DNA from: Catenulispora acidiphila DSM 44928
Lineage (GTDB): Bacteria > Actinomycetota > Actinomycetes > Streptomycetales > Catenulisporaceae
Direction of reading: 5' to 3'
Assembly (NCBI RefSeq): GCF_000024025.1
Contig: NC_013131.1
Coordinates: 7,626,001 to 7,690,000 of the forward strand
Length of the DNA stretch: 64,000 nucleotides
Part shown: positions 50,386-59,085 of the stretch, in pieces
Layout of the letters: each line of letters starts with the position of its first letter
Numbering within the stretch: position 1 is the stretch's first letter
Position numbers and translations under genes: made by a program
The notes under the pieces: model-generated
Databases searched by the model: none
Told to the model about the DNA's origin: nothing
The model's input: the letters and a program-made list of their open reading frames with translations, nothing else

Positions 50386-51390
50386 CTAACTCTCCCGCAG
50401 CGCCCGCACCGACTCCCGTAGCGAGCCCAGTGTTGCGAAGACGGCGGTGGGCTCGTAGCCGCAGTGGGCCATGCAGTTGGCGCAGCGGGGGTCGTTGCCG
50501 CGGCCGTAGCTGTCCCAGTCGGTTTCTTCGAGGAGTTCCTTGTAGGTGGCTGCGTAGCCGTCGGACATCAGGTAGCAGGGTTTTTGCCAGCCGAAGAGGG
50601 AGTAGCTGGGGATGGCCCAGGCGGTGCAGGGGAAGTCGGTCTTGCCTTCGAGGAAGTCGAGGAAGAGGGGGCTGTGGTTCAGGCGCCAGCGTTCGCGGTT
50701 GCCGTTGGAGAAGGCTTTGTGGAAGAGTTCGCGGGTTTGTTTCACCGGGAGGAAGTGTTGCTGGTCGGGGGCTTTTTCGTAGGCGTAGCCGGGGCTGATC
50801 ATCATTTGGTCGACGCGGAGGTCGTCGTTGAGGTAGTCCAGGATGTCGATGACGTCTTGGGGGGAGTCGGTGTCGAAGATGGTCGTGTTCGTCGTCACGC
50901 GGAAGCCTCGGCGGCGGAGTTCGCGGACGGCGGCCACGGCTTCGTCGAAGACGCCTTCCTTGCAGACGGATTCGTCGTGGCGTTCGCGCAGGCCATCGAG
51001 GTGGACCACCCAGGTGAAGTAGCGGGAGGGCTTGAAGCGGTCCAGCTTCTTGGGGATGAGGAGGGCGTTGGTGCACAGGAAGACGTAGCGCTTCATCTTC
51101 ACCAGTTCGTCGACGAGTTCGCCGATCTGGGGGTGCATCAGGGGTTCGCCGCCGGCGATGGAGACCATCGGGGCGCCGCATTCGCGCATGGCGGCGAGGG
51201 CTTGCTCGACGGGCATGCGCTTCTTCAGGACGTCGGCGGGGTGCTGGATCTTGCCGCAGCCGGCGCAGGCCAGGTTGCAGGCGAACAGCGGCTCCAGCTC
51301 CACCAGGAGGGGGAACTTCTCACGGCGGCGCAGCTTGTTGCCCAGGACATAGCTTCCGATGCGGATGCTCTGGCGGACCGGCATTCCCAT
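50386..51390 (-). CDS. hpnH: Adenosylhopane synthase, radical SAM
   Basis: 334 aa from ATG 51390, with AAGGAGG nine bases upstream. The radical SAM cluster is CNLACAGC (C38, C42, C45), followed by ADVLKKRMPVEQALAAMREC, VSIAGGEPLMHPQIGELV and the C-terminal auxiliary Cys-rich segment NDPRCANCMAHCGYEPTAV. The family couples the 5'-deoxyadenosyl radical to diploptene, giving adenosylhopane, the first C35 hopanoid. It is the last gene of the hopanoid operon, 38 bp behind hpnG. No ispG, dxs or hpnO homologue follows, unlike the Streptomyces cluster. Confidence 0.95.
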   Translation of the reverse strand: MGMPVRQSIRIGSYVLGNKLRRREKFPLLVELEPLFACNLACAGCGKIQHPADVLKKRMPVEQALAAMRECGAPMVSIAGGEPLMHPQIGELVDELVKMKRYVFLCTNALLIPKKLDRFKPSRYFTWVVHLDGLRERHDESVCKEGVFDEAVAAVRELRRRGFRVTTNTTIFDTDSPQDVIDILDYLNDDLRVDQMMISPGYAYEKAPDQQHFLPVKQTRELFHKAFSNGNRERWRLNHSPLFLDFLEGKTDFPCTAWAIPSYSLFGWQKPCYLMSDGYAATYKELLEETDWDSYGRGNDPRCANCMAHCGYEPTAVFATLGSLRESVRALRES

Positions 51391-51428
51391 GGTTCCGCGC
51401 CTCCTTGCGAGTAGTTCCTGCTGGTTCT

Positions 51429-52070
51429 TCAGACGTGTTCGAGTGCTGTGGCCCAGTCCCGGAGGACCGCGCCGATGGCCTGCAGCCGTTTGCGGGCGTT
51501 CAGTCCCGCGCGCAGTGTCGACGGGCGGACCAGGGGGTGGTCCGGGGTGTCGACGATGACCCGGACCACCGTGAAGGGCCGCCCGCGAGCGGTCGCGACC
51601 AGGGGGAACGACTCCATGTCCACCGTGGTCACGCCCTGTCCGGCCAGCCGGGTCAGGATCTGCGCGGAGGCGATGTGGTCGATCGTCTCGACCGGCCCGG
51701 TCATCACCGCCGGCGTGCCGCGCCCGGCGGCGTTCAGACCGTGCGCGGTGTGCGGCTCGGGCGCCTCGTCCACCTCGGGCTCCAGGATCAGGTGGCGCTC
51801 CAGCGCGAAGGCGATCGAGTCGGCCCAGGGGCACTCGATCACCTGCCCGCCGCGGCGCACCTCGTCGGCGACCACGATGTCCCCGGGCCGCAGACACTCG
51901 TCGGTGGCGCCGCCGAATCCGGCGACGGCCAGCACGTCGAAAGCCCGCTCGCGCCGCGCGAACTCCTCGGCACGCCGCACTCCCATGCCGACGCGCTCGA
52001 CCCGCAGGCCGTCGGTCTTCAGGGCCCGGGCTTCGATGCCTAGCGCGGCGCAGACGAGCAGGTCGGTCAT
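51429..52070 (-). CDS. hpnG: Hopanoid-associated nucleoside phosphorylase
   Basis: 213 aa from ATG 52070, which overlaps the shc stop (ATGA). It is a PNP/MTAP-fold protein: LVCAALGIEARAL, VERVGMGVRRAEE, VLAVAGFGGATDECLRPGDIVVA, VTTVDMESFPLVATA (the nucleoside-binding Met-Glu pair) and VVRVIVDTPDHPL. HpnG removes adenine from adenosylhopane to give ribosylhopane (or its phosphate). Direct adjacency to shc and hpnH fixes this role. The length is normal. Confidence 0.92.
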   Translation of the reverse strand: MTDLLVCAALGIEARALKTDGLRVERVGMGVRRAEEFARRERAFDVLAVAGFGGATDECLRPGDIVVADEVRRGGQVIECPWADSIAFALERHLILEPEVDEAPEPHTAHGLNAAGRGTPAVMTGPVETIDHIASAQILTRLAGQGVTTVDMESFPLVATARGRPFTVVRVIVDTPDHPLVRPSTLRAGLNARKRLQAIGAVLRDWATALEHV

Positions 52071-54001
52071 GACACGGTCCCCGCATGTCCCGCATGTCCC
52101 GCATCTCCCCCGTCTCCCGCCGCTCCCACAGCACGCACATAGCGGCCGAGGGCGCTGATCGGGAAGACGAGCCGATACAGGTGGTAGTTCAGGTAGAAGT
52201 CGCCGGGGAAGCCGGTGCCGGTGTAGTGGTCCTCGTCCCACGTACCGTCCGCGCGCTGCGTGCGGATCAGGAACCTGACGCCCTGCTCGACCGCCGTCCC
52301 GCGCTCCTCCCCCGCCGCCAGCAACGCCAGCAACGCCCACGCGGTCTGCGACGCCGTCGAGACCCCGCGCCCGATCCAGCTCTTGTCGCGGTAGGAGCGC
52401 AGGTCCTCGCCCCACCCGCCGTCGTCGTTCTGGTGCTCCTCCAGCCAGCGAACGGCCCGGCGGATCATCTCGTCCTCGGGATCGACGCCGACGGCGACCA
52501 TCGCCGGGACCACGGCGCCGGTGCCGTAGACATGGTTGGCGCCCCAGCGCCCGAACCACGAGCCGTCGCGCTCCTGCGCCTTCACCAGCCACTCCAAAGC
52601 GCGTTGCGACGCCCGCGAGTTCGCAAGCCCGAGGGCCGCGTACGCCTCCAGCGTGTGCGCCGTGACGTCGGCGGTCGGCGGATCGATGACCGCCCCGAAG
52701 TCGCAGAACGGCAGCTTGAGCGCCAGCGTGCGGGTGTTGTCGGCGTCGAAGGCGCCGTAGCCGCCGTCCTTGCAGGCCATGCCTTCCAGCCAGTCGACGC
52801 CCCGGCGGATGGCGGCGGGGGCGTCCGGATGCGCGACGCGGTTCAGCGCGAGCACCACCTCGGCGGTGTCGTCGACATCCGGGTAGCCGTCGTTGTCGAA
52901 CTCGAACGCCCAGCCGCCGGGCGCCACGCGCGGACGCCGCACCGACCAGTCGCCGGGGTTGGTGATCTCCTCCCCCAGCACCCAATCGGCGGCCTTCACC
53001 AGCGCCGGATGATTCTCGGGCAGCTCGGCGTCGCGCAGCGCGGTCATCGCCAGGACGGTGTCCCACACAGGGGACTGACACGCCTCCAGCCGCCGCCCGC
53101 GCTCGTCGCGGATCGTGAAGCGGTCCAAGCCCTCGATGCCCTTGCGCATCACCGGGTGGTCCACGCCGTATCCGAGCAGGTTCAACGCCATCAGCGAATA
53201 CACCCACGGCGGCTGGATCCCGCCCCAGGAACCATCAGCCTCCTGACGCGCGATGATCCAGTCCGCGGAGCGGCGCAGCGCCGCGTCCCGGACCGAGCGC
53301 AGCGGCTTCCGCTCATAGACGTGCAACGCGCGATCGAGCGTGCTGAACAAGCCGCGCTGCGCCGGCGCGCGCCGACCGGTCCGCAGCTCCTTCAGGTCGA
53401 AGCCGAGCGGCCGGACGGGACGCAGAGCATTGACGATCGTCAACGGCACCACGGTCTGCCGGGCCCAGCACGCCCAGTCGTAGACGTTGAGCGGGAACCA
53501 CTTCGGCAGGTAGATCAGCTCCGGCGGCATGACCGGCAAGTCAGACCACTGCCATTCGCCGAACAGCGCGAGCCAGATCCGGGTGAAGACCCGGCTGGCC
53601 TCGATGCCGCCGGAGTCCAGGATGTAGGTACGCGCCGCGCGCATGTGCTCGGCGTCCTTCGCGTCCCCGGCCATGCGCAGCGCCGTGTAGGCCTCGATGG
53701 TCGTCGACAGGTCGGCCGGGCCGTCGAAGAAGTTCGCCCATGTGCCGTCGGCGCGTTGCTGGGAGCGGATCCAGTCGCCGGCTTCGCGGGTCACCTCCTC
53801 GGTGCGGATGCCGAGAAACTGGCGCAGCAGAAGGTCTTCGGCGTCCATCGTGACGTTCGTCTCGAGTTCGCCCTTCCACCAGCCGGCGTCGTCCTGCAGC
53901 CCGAGCAGGTGGTCGGCGGCGGCCTGGAGCGTCGCGGCCGCGCCCTGGGAGGGATCGGCCGGCCCGGTCGCCGCGACGGCTTTGTCGATGACGTCAGTCA
54001 C
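52067..54001 (-). CDS. shc: Squalene-hopene cyclase
   Basis: 644 aa from GTG 54001, with GGGG six bases upstream. It has tandem QW motifs (QQRADGTW, QEADGSWGG, QERDGSWFGRWG, QNDDGGWGED, QRADGTWDED), the catalytic D-x-D-D as DVDD (near 371-374) and the substrate-channel stretch WAFEFDNDGYPD. It cyclises squalene to hop-22(29)-ene and hopanol at the membrane. The C-terminal tail past residue 620 is Gly/Asp/Ala/His-rich (GDAGHAGHAG), encoded by a 9-bp tandem array, and is absent from the family norm. It is the central gene of the operon. Confidence 0.97.
   Translation of the reverse strand: MTDVIDKAVAATGPADPSQGAAATLQAAADHLLGLQDDAGWWKGELETNVTMDAEDLLLRQFLGIRTEEVTREAGDWIRSQQRADGTWANFFDGPADLSTTIEAYTALRMAGDAKDAEHMRAARTYILDSGGIEASRVFTRIWLALFGEWQWSDLPVMPPELIYLPKWFPLNVYDWACWARQTVVPLTIVNALRPVRPLGFDLKELRTGRRAPAQRGLFSTLDRALHVYERKPLRSVRDAALRRSADWIIARQEADGSWGGIQPPWVYSLMALNLLGYGVDHPVMRKGIEGLDRFTIRDERGRRLEACQSPVWDTVLAMTALRDAELPENHPALVKAADWVLGEEITNPGDWSVRRPRVAPGGWAFEFDNDGYPDVDDTAEVVLALNRVAHPDAPAAIRRGVDWLEGMACKDGGYGAFDADNTRTLALKLPFCDFGAVIDPPTADVTAHTLEAYAALGLANSRASQRALEWLVKAQERDGSWFGRWGANHVYGTGAVVPAMVAVGVDPEDEMIRRAVRWLEEHQNDDGGWGEDLRSYRDKSWIGRGVSTASQTAWALLALLAAGEERGTAVEQGVRFLIRTQRADGTWDEDHYTGTGFPGDFYLNYHLYRLVFPISALGRYVRAVGAAGDGGDAGHAGHAGTVS
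52082..52108 (-). repeat. 9-bp tandem array at the 3' end of shc
   Basis: CGCATGTCC twice exactly and CGCATCTCC once, with further degenerate units, encode the Gly-His-Ala tail of the cyclase. Confidence 0.85.
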
Positions 54002-54009
54002 GGTTGCCC

Positions 54010-55026
54010 CTAGTTGTCCCGGTGGGTGACGAAGCGGGCCACGGCGAGGAACTCCTCGCGCACGTCGCCCGGGATGTCGGCCTCGGCGAGCCGGGCCTCG
54101 GCGGCGGCGATCCGCGCGTCGGCCGCGCTCTCGGCCCAAGCCCGGCCGCCGGCTTCCTCGATCAGCGCCGCGGCCTCGACGAGCTGCGGCTCGGTCAGCG
54201 GATCAGGCTGCGAATACAGCAGCGCCAGCCGCGTCGAGGCCGGGGTCCCGGCGCCGAGCGCGGCGGTCACCGGCAGCGACTTCTTGCGCGAGCGCAGGTC
54301 GTTGAGCACCGGCTTGCCGGTCACCTCGGGCTGTCCCCAGATGCCGAGCAGGTCGTCGACGAGCTGGAAGGCCAGCCCGAGGTCTTCGCCGAACCCGGAC
54401 AGCGCGAGCGCCAGCCGGTTCGGCGCCTCGGCCAGCACCGCGCCGATCGAGCACGAGCAGGCGAACAGCGCCGCGGTCTTGTCCATCGACATCACCGTGC
54501 ACTCGTCCAGCGAGACGTCGGTGCGGGTCTCGAAGCCCAGGTCGAGTGCCTGGCCGGCGATGAGCTTGCGGGTGGTCGCGGCTATGTGGCGGGCGGCGCG
54601 GTGTGCGCCGGTCGTGCCGCGGTCCAGCAGCACTTCCTCGGCGAGCGCCAGCAGCGCGTCGCCGGCCAGGATCGCCGCCGGGACGCCGAAGACCGTCCAG
54701 GCCGCCGGGCGGTGCCGGCGCATGCGGTCGTTGTCCATGACGTCGTCGTGCAGCAGGGAGAAGGCGTGGACGAACTCGACCGCCACCGCCGCCGGGACGA
54801 CCCGGGCCATGTCGGCGCCGGCCGCCCGGCCGGACAGCAGCGCCATCGCCGGGCGCAGCGCCTTGCCGCCGGACGGGCCGCGCGGCGCCGAGCCGTCGGC
54901 CTCGACCCAGCCGAAGTGGTACGCCGCGACCCGGCGCATCCGGGGGTCGAGCCGTTCGACGGCGGCGCGCATGGCCGCCTCGACCATTTCACGGCCGGCG
55001 GTGACGGCGTGCGGGACGACTGTCAT
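54010..55026 (-). CDS. Polyprenyl diphosphate synthase of the hopanoid operon
   Basis: 338 aa; the ATG at 55026 overlaps the hpnE stop (ATGA). It is an all-helical trans-prenyltransferase: first Asp-rich motif DDVMD (94-98) in FSLLHDDVMDND, GKALRPAM with the diphosphate-binding Lys/Arg, AGQALDLGFE, MSMDKTAALFACS, and second motif QLVDDLLGIWG (D224, D225). It makes FPP (or GGPP) from IPP and DMAPP; placement between hpnE and shc argues for FPP to feed squalene formation. The product length cannot be fixed from sequence alone. Confidence 0.93.
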   Translation of the reverse strand: MTVVPHAVTAGREMVEAAMRAAVERLDPRMRRVAAYHFGWVEADGSAPRGPSGGKALRPAMALLSGRAAGADMARVVPAAVAVEFVHAFSLLHDDVMDNDRMRRHRPAAWTVFGVPAAILAGDALLALAEEVLLDRGTTGAHRAARHIAATTRKLIAGQALDLGFETRTDVSLDECTVMSMDKTAALFACSCSIGAVLAEAPNRLALALSGFGEDLGLAFQLVDDLLGIWGQPEVTGKPVLNDLRSRKKSLPVTAALGAGTPASTRLALLYSQPDPLTEPQLVEAAALIEEAGGRAWAESAADARIAAAEARLAEADIPGDVREEFLAVARFVTHRDN

Positions 55027-56357
55027 CGGACGTTGCCTTTCTGCAGGTGGCGACGGCACAGGCGGGCGGCCGTCAGTCCGCTGCGCACCGCGCCCTCCAT
55101 GGTGTCGGGCCAGCCCGTGGCGGTCCACGCGCCGGCGAGGAAAAGCCCTGGTACGCCGGTCGCCGACGGCGGCCGCAGGGCAGCGGAGCCGGGCGCCTGG
55201 CGGAAGGTCGCGTGGCGCTCCCGGGTGACGAAGAACTCCGAGACCGCCGCGCGCCGGCTGCGCGGCAGCACCTCGGCGAGCGCCGGCAGGAACGCCTCGC
55301 GGATCTGCGCGACCGGCGCGTCGATCCACTGCCCGGCCGCCGACACCACGCTGCTGACGTACTGCCCGTGGGTCTGGCCGAGCCCGGCGGCGCCGGTGCG
55401 GTCGAAGACCCACTGCACCGGCGAGTCGACGACGGCGGCGAACGGGACGTCCATCACCGGCCGGTCGTAGAGCACGTGCACGTCCACGATCGGCGAGGAC
55501 GCCAGTCCGGCCCAACGCTCGCGGTCCGGACACGCCGCCTGGGGCACCAGCGCCGCGGCGGCCGGGTGCGGGACCGCGACGATGACCGCCTCGGCGTCCA
55601 CCGGAAAGCCGTCGACGACCAGCCGGGTCCCGGAGACGATCTGCTCGACCTTGGTCTTCAGGTGCACGCCCCGCAGCGTCCGCTCGGCGGCGCGGCCGTG
55701 CAGCTCCCCCAGCGGGATGCGCGGGACGCCGATGTCGGCGGCGTCGGCGCGGCCGAGCAGCGCGTTCTGGATCACCATCGCCGACAGCCCGAGCGAGGCC
55801 TCGTCCACGCCGCAGTTCAGCGCGGCGGTGACGAACAGCTCCCACAGGTAGCGGCGGGTACGGTCGTTCTGGCCGTGCCGGTCGAGCCACTCCCCCAGAC
55901 TGGTCGCGTCCAGCTCCGGGTCGTCCGGGTCCAGCTTGCCCAGCGCCAGCGAGGCCGAGGCGGCGCGCAGCCGCTCGGCCGGGGTGAGCAGGGAGTACTT
56001 CGCCAGTGCCGGAAGCAGGTGCAGCGGTCCGGGCAACGCGGTGCGGCGCAGTCGGGAGTCGGGCCGCTCGTCGGGAGTCAGGATCCGCAGGTCGAAGCGG
56101 TCCTGCAGGTCGATGCCGTCGGCGGTGCCCAGGCGCTCCAGCAGGCCGCGGTAGGCGGTGAAGGCGCGCAGCATCACGTGCTGGCCGTTGTCGACGGTCA
56201 GGTCCGGGCCGCCTTCGGAGCTCGCGCGCTGGAAGGAATGCGTGGCGCCGCCGAGACGCGGGCGCGCCTCGTACAGCTCCACGTCGATCCCGGACTCCTG
56301 GAGCGCCACGGCCGCCGCGATGCCGGCCAGGCCGCCGCCGACCACCGCCACGCTCAC
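55023..56357 (-). CDS. hpnE: Hydroxysqualene dehydroxylase
   Basis: 444 aa from GTG 56357, overlapping the hpnD stop (GTGA). It is an FAD-dependent amine-oxidase-fold protein: dinucleotide motif VAVVGGGLAGIAAAVAL, the ELYEARPRLGG loop, LTVDNGQHVMLRAFTAY near the N-terminus, and the C-terminal FAD motif GLFLAGAWTATGWPDTMEGA. HpnE reductively removes the hydroxyl of hydroxysqualene to yield squalene, the third step after HpnD and HpnC. The operon position between hpnD and the prenyl synthase is typical. Confidence 0.95.
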   Translation of the reverse strand: MSVAVVGGGLAGIAAAVALQESGIDVELYEARPRLGGATHSFQRASSEGGPDLTVDNGQHVMLRAFTAYRGLLERLGTADGIDLQDRFDLRILTPDERPDSRLRRTALPGPLHLLPALAKYSLLTPAERLRAASASLALGKLDPDDPELDATSLGEWLDRHGQNDRTRRYLWELFVTAALNCGVDEASLGLSAMVIQNALLGRADAADIGVPRIPLGELHGRAAERTLRGVHLKTKVEQIVSGTRLVVDGFPVDAEAVIVAVPHPAAAALVPQAACPDRERWAGLASSPIVDVHVLYDRPVMDVPFAAVVDSPVQWVFDRTGAAGLGQTHGQYVSSVVSAAGQWIDAPVAQIREAFLPALAEVLPRSRRAAVSEFFVTRERHATFRQAPGSAALRPPSATGVPGLFLAGAWTATGWPDTMEGAVRSGLTAARLCRRHLQKGNVR

Positions 56358-57223
56358 GGCGTCACCCCGGCCAGCGCGCGGGCCGCGACCACGCCCTTCT
56401 CCCAGGCCGGCAGCGACATCCGGGCGTTCAGGGCGCTGATCGGCTGCTCGGCGATGCGGATCAGCAGCCGGCGGTAGATGCCGGCCATCGCCGCGGTGCA
56501 GGCGGCGCTGCGGCGGTCCAGCAGCGGCAGCAGGCGCAGGCCTTCGTCGTACCAGGCTCGGGCGCGCGCCGCCTGGTCGCGGACCAGGGCGGCGAGGTCG
56601 GCGTCGTCGTCGACGAAGCGGCCGTGCTCGTCGATCTTGAGCGTGCAGCCGTGCCGGACCAGCTCGTCGGCCGGGAGGTAGACGCGGCCCATCAGGCCGT
56701 CCTCGCGGATGTCGCGCAGGATGTTGGTGAGCTGGAGCGCGACCCCGAGGGAGTCGGCGTAGCCGGAGGCTTCCTTCTGGCGCGCGGGGTCGACGCCGTA
56801 GACGCCGAGGGAGAGCCGGCCGATGGACCCGGCGACGCAGCGGCAGTAGAAGGTCAGCTGGTCGGCGGTGGCGTAGTCGGTTCCGCGGACGTCGGCCTCA
56901 CAGCCGTCGATGAGCTCGTCGAAGGCGGCCAGCGGGATCGGGTGCTGGCGCGCGGCGTCGGCGAGCGCGACCAGGACCGGGTCCTCCGGATGCTCGTCGA
57001 TGCGGTGCAGCTCCTCGCGGGCGGCGGCCAGCTGGGTCAGGCGCTCGCCGCGGGTCTCCGAGCCGTCGCCGATGTCGTCGACGCGGCGCGCGAAGGCGTA
57101 CACCGCGGACAGCGCCTGGCGTTTGGTCGTCGGCAGCAGGCGGATGCCGTACGCGAAGTTCCGGGCCCGGGAGCGGACCACCCGTTCGCAGTGCTCGTAG
57201 GCGGCTTGGGGGTCCATGCTCAC
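56354..57223 (-). CDS. hpnD: Presqualene diphosphate synthase
   Basis: 289 aa from GTG 57223 (an ATG six bases later is the alternative), overlapping the hpnC stop by 4 bp. It is a squalene/phytoene-synthase fold with the two Asp-rich motifs, ARRVDDIGD and NILRDIREDGLMGRVYLP, plus YCRCVAGSIGRL. HpnD condenses two FPP to presqualene diphosphate. It is separated from its paralogue hpnC by order and by the RDIREDxxxGRxYLP motif typical of HpnD. It is a soluble or membrane-associated enzyme. Confidence 0.95.
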   Translation of the reverse strand: MSMDPQAAYEHCERVVRSRARNFAYGIRLLPTTKRQALSAVYAFARRVDDIGDGSETRGERLTQLAAAREELHRIDEHPEDPVLVALADAARQHPIPLAAFDELIDGCEADVRGTDYATADQLTFYCRCVAGSIGRLSLGVYGVDPARQKEASGYADSLGVALQLTNILRDIREDGLMGRVYLPADELVRHGCTLKIDEHGRFVDDDADLAALVRDQAARARAWYDEGLRLLPLLDRRSAACTAAMAGIYRRLLIRIAEQPISALNARMSLPAWEKGVVAARALAGVTP

Positions 57224-58128
57224 TTGGCCACATCCCTTCCGAGGATCAGCAGTGCCTCGCCGAGGGTCCGGGCGCGGCTCGGGCGCAGGCGGGCGGCGTG
57301 CACGTCGTAGGCGCCGCCGCTCAGCGCCGCCAGGGTGGCGCGGCCGCCGGCCAGGTAGCCGGCGACCGCGACCCGGGCCCAGCCATCGAGCTTGCCGATC
57401 AGCGGCGCGCCCTCGTCCAGCAGCGCGGCGGCGCGGTCGGCGTTGCGGGCCACCACGCCGCGCAGCCGGGTCGGTGTGGTCTCGGCGCCCAGGTCGGCGT
57501 CGGTGCAGCCGAACAGCTTCAGGTCGGTGGCCGGCAGGTAGACCCGGCCGTCGGCGAAGTCCTCGGCGACGTCCTGGCAGTGCTCGATGACCTGCAGCGC
57601 GGTGCAGATGTGGTCCGACAGCGCGAGCCGTTCGGGGGACGCGGCGTCGAACACGTGCAGCACCAGGTGGCCGACCGGGTCGGCGGACAGCGCGCAGTAC
57701 TCCACGAGCTGGTCCCAGGTGGCGTAGCGGTGGATCTCCTGGTCCTGGCGGTTGGCCTGGACCAGCTTGCGCAGCGGCGCCTCCGGGATACCGTGCTCCC
57801 GGGCGACGGCGCCGATCGCGCGCAGCGCCGGCAGCTCCGGGGCGGTGCCGGCGAAGATCCGGTCGATGTCCCGGTCCACCAGGTCGAACAGCCGCCCGCG
57901 GTCGGCCGGCGGCGCCTCGTCGCCGATGTCGTCGATCAGGCGGGCGTACCGGTAGACGGCGCCGAGCGCCGCCCGGTGCCGGGCCGGGAGGATGCGCAGC
58001 GCCACCGGGAAGTTCTCCCGGATGGTCCGCTCGGGCGGCATGGCCGGATCGCCGGCGCCCGGACGCGTGGCACTCGCCGCCCGCGGACCGGGCCCGCTAG
58101 CGGTGTCGAGCCGGCTGGCCTTCAGCAT
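57220..58128 (-). CDS. hpnC: Hydroxysqualene synthase (squalene synthase HpnC)
   Basis: 302 aa from ATG 58128; AAGGG lies about ten bases upstream. It is a squalene/phytoene-synthase fold with YARLIDDIGDE, ENFPVALRILP, YCALSADPVGHL, and the HpnC-type second motif EHCQDVAEDFADGRVYLPATDL. HpnC converts presqualene diphosphate to hydroxysqualene. The first ~30 residues are Pro/Ala-rich and disordered. It is the promoter-proximal gene of the hopanoid operon; the promoter must lie in 58129-58304, shared with the divergent deacetylase gene. Confidence 0.95.
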   Translation of the reverse strand: MLKASRLDTASGPGPRAASATRPGAGDPAMPPERTIRENFPVALRILPARHRAALGAVYRYARLIDDIGDEAPPADRGRLFDLVDRDIDRIFAGTAPELPALRAIGAVAREHGIPEAPLRKLVQANRQDQEIHRYATWDQLVEYCALSADPVGHLVLHVFDAASPERLALSDHICTALQVIEHCQDVAEDFADGRVYLPATDLKLFGCTDADLGAETTPTRLRGVVARNADRAAALLDEGAPLIGKLDGWARVAVAGYLAGGRATLAALSGGAYDVHAARLRPSRARTLGEALLILGRDVAK

Positions 58129-58304
58129 CAGTGGAATCCCTTCGCCTCTCCAGCAACGCAATCAGCACTCGGCCCTCCCGTCCCCTTTTCCTGATCCATT
58201 CGAGGGTCCCCAGCGGGTCCGCACGCGGAAAGGTGTTGATTCGGGGGTCCGGGCGCCGCGGCGAGCCGGGGTGTGATCCCCTCCCGCGCGGGAAGGTGGC
58301 GGGC

Positions 58305-59027
58305 ATGCGTTCGGTGGCAGTGGCGAGGGCCGGCGCGGCGATCGGCGTGGCCGGGCTGGGCCTGGCGCACATCGGGCCCGCCGCGAGCTGGCTGCCGCCG
58401 GTGCGCGACCGGCTGCTGCCGGCGCTGGCCGCCCGAGGCCGCGCCGACCACGTCGCGCTGACCTTCGACGACGGACCCGACCCGGTCAGCACCCCGCGCT
58501 TTCTGGACCTGCTGGACGAGCTGGACGTGCGCGCGACCTTCTTCGTCCTGGGCTCGCGGGTGGCGCGGCATCCGGAGGTGGCGGCCGAGACCGCGGCGCG
58601 CGGGCACGAGGTGGCGGTACACGGATGGACGCACGAGCCGCAGTGGCTGCCACATCCCCAGCGGGACGTCACGGAGCTGCGGCTGGCCTGCGATGTCGTG
58701 GAGCAGACGTGCGGGGCGCGGCCGACGTGGTTCCGACCGCCGTTCGGGGTGCTGACCACGGGGTTGTGGCGCGCGGCGCGGCGGGCGGAGCTGCGGCCGG
58801 TGCTGTGGGGCGCGTGGGGCAAGGACTGGGAGCCGGGCCGGTCGGTCGCCGAGGTGCGGGAGACGGTGCTCGGGTCGGTGTGCGGGGGCACGACGCTGCT
58901 GCTGCACGACGCGGCGCCGGACGGACGCGGCCAGGCGTGGCGCACGACGCTGGCGGCGCTGCCGGGGATCGTGGAGAGCTGCCGGGGCGCGGGGTGGGAT
59001 GTGGGAACGCTCGCCGAGCACTTCTGA
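58305..59027 (+). CDS. Polysaccharide (NodB-type) deacetylase
   Basis: 240 aa from ATG 58305, with GGAAGGTGG five bases upstream; a longer frame from 58131 crosses the hopanoid promoter. An N-terminal hydrophobic helix (about 8-28) anchors or exports it. The CE4 domain has motif 1 VALTFDDGPDP, motif 2 HEVAVHGWTHEP (H-x3-H-type metal site, partly altered), motif 3 RPTWFRPPFGVLTTG, and TTLLLHDAAPDGRGQ. It removes acetyl from GlcNAc-type sugars. It is the only plus-strand gene here, between the hopanoid operon and the glycosyltransferase operon. Confidence 0.9.
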   Translation: MRSVAVARAGAAIGVAGLGLAHIGPAASWLPPVRDRLLPALAARGRADHVALTFDDGPDPVSTPRFLDLLDELDVRATFFVLGSRVARHPEVAAETAARGHEVAVHGWTHEPQWLPHPQRDVTELRLACDVVEQTCGARPTWFRPPFGVLTTGLWRAARRAELRPVLWGAWGKDWEPGRSVAEVRETVLGSVCGGTTLLLHDAAPDGRGQAWRTTLAALPGIVESCRGAGWDVGTLAEHF

Positions 59028-59067
59028 GGCAGCCGTCGACGTAACTCTCTTGGAGCAAGCATCAGCG

Positions 59068-59080
59068 ACTCCTCCGGAGT
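59068..59080. terminator. Weak hairpin between convergent genes
   Basis: ACTCC / GGAGT arms around three bases, between the deacetylase and glycosyltransferase stops. Short, so low confidence. Confidence 0.35.
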
Positions 59081-59085
59081 AGTCA

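Noticed and set aside
1491-52108. Short tandem arrays considered as CRISPR
   Set aside because: Units are 7-12 bp with no spacers and no cas genes nearby.
52085-54013. 642-codon open frame opposite the squalene-hopene cyclase
   Set aside because: Mirror frame of a well-conserved gene; composition is Arg/Val/Gly-rich and lacks motifs.
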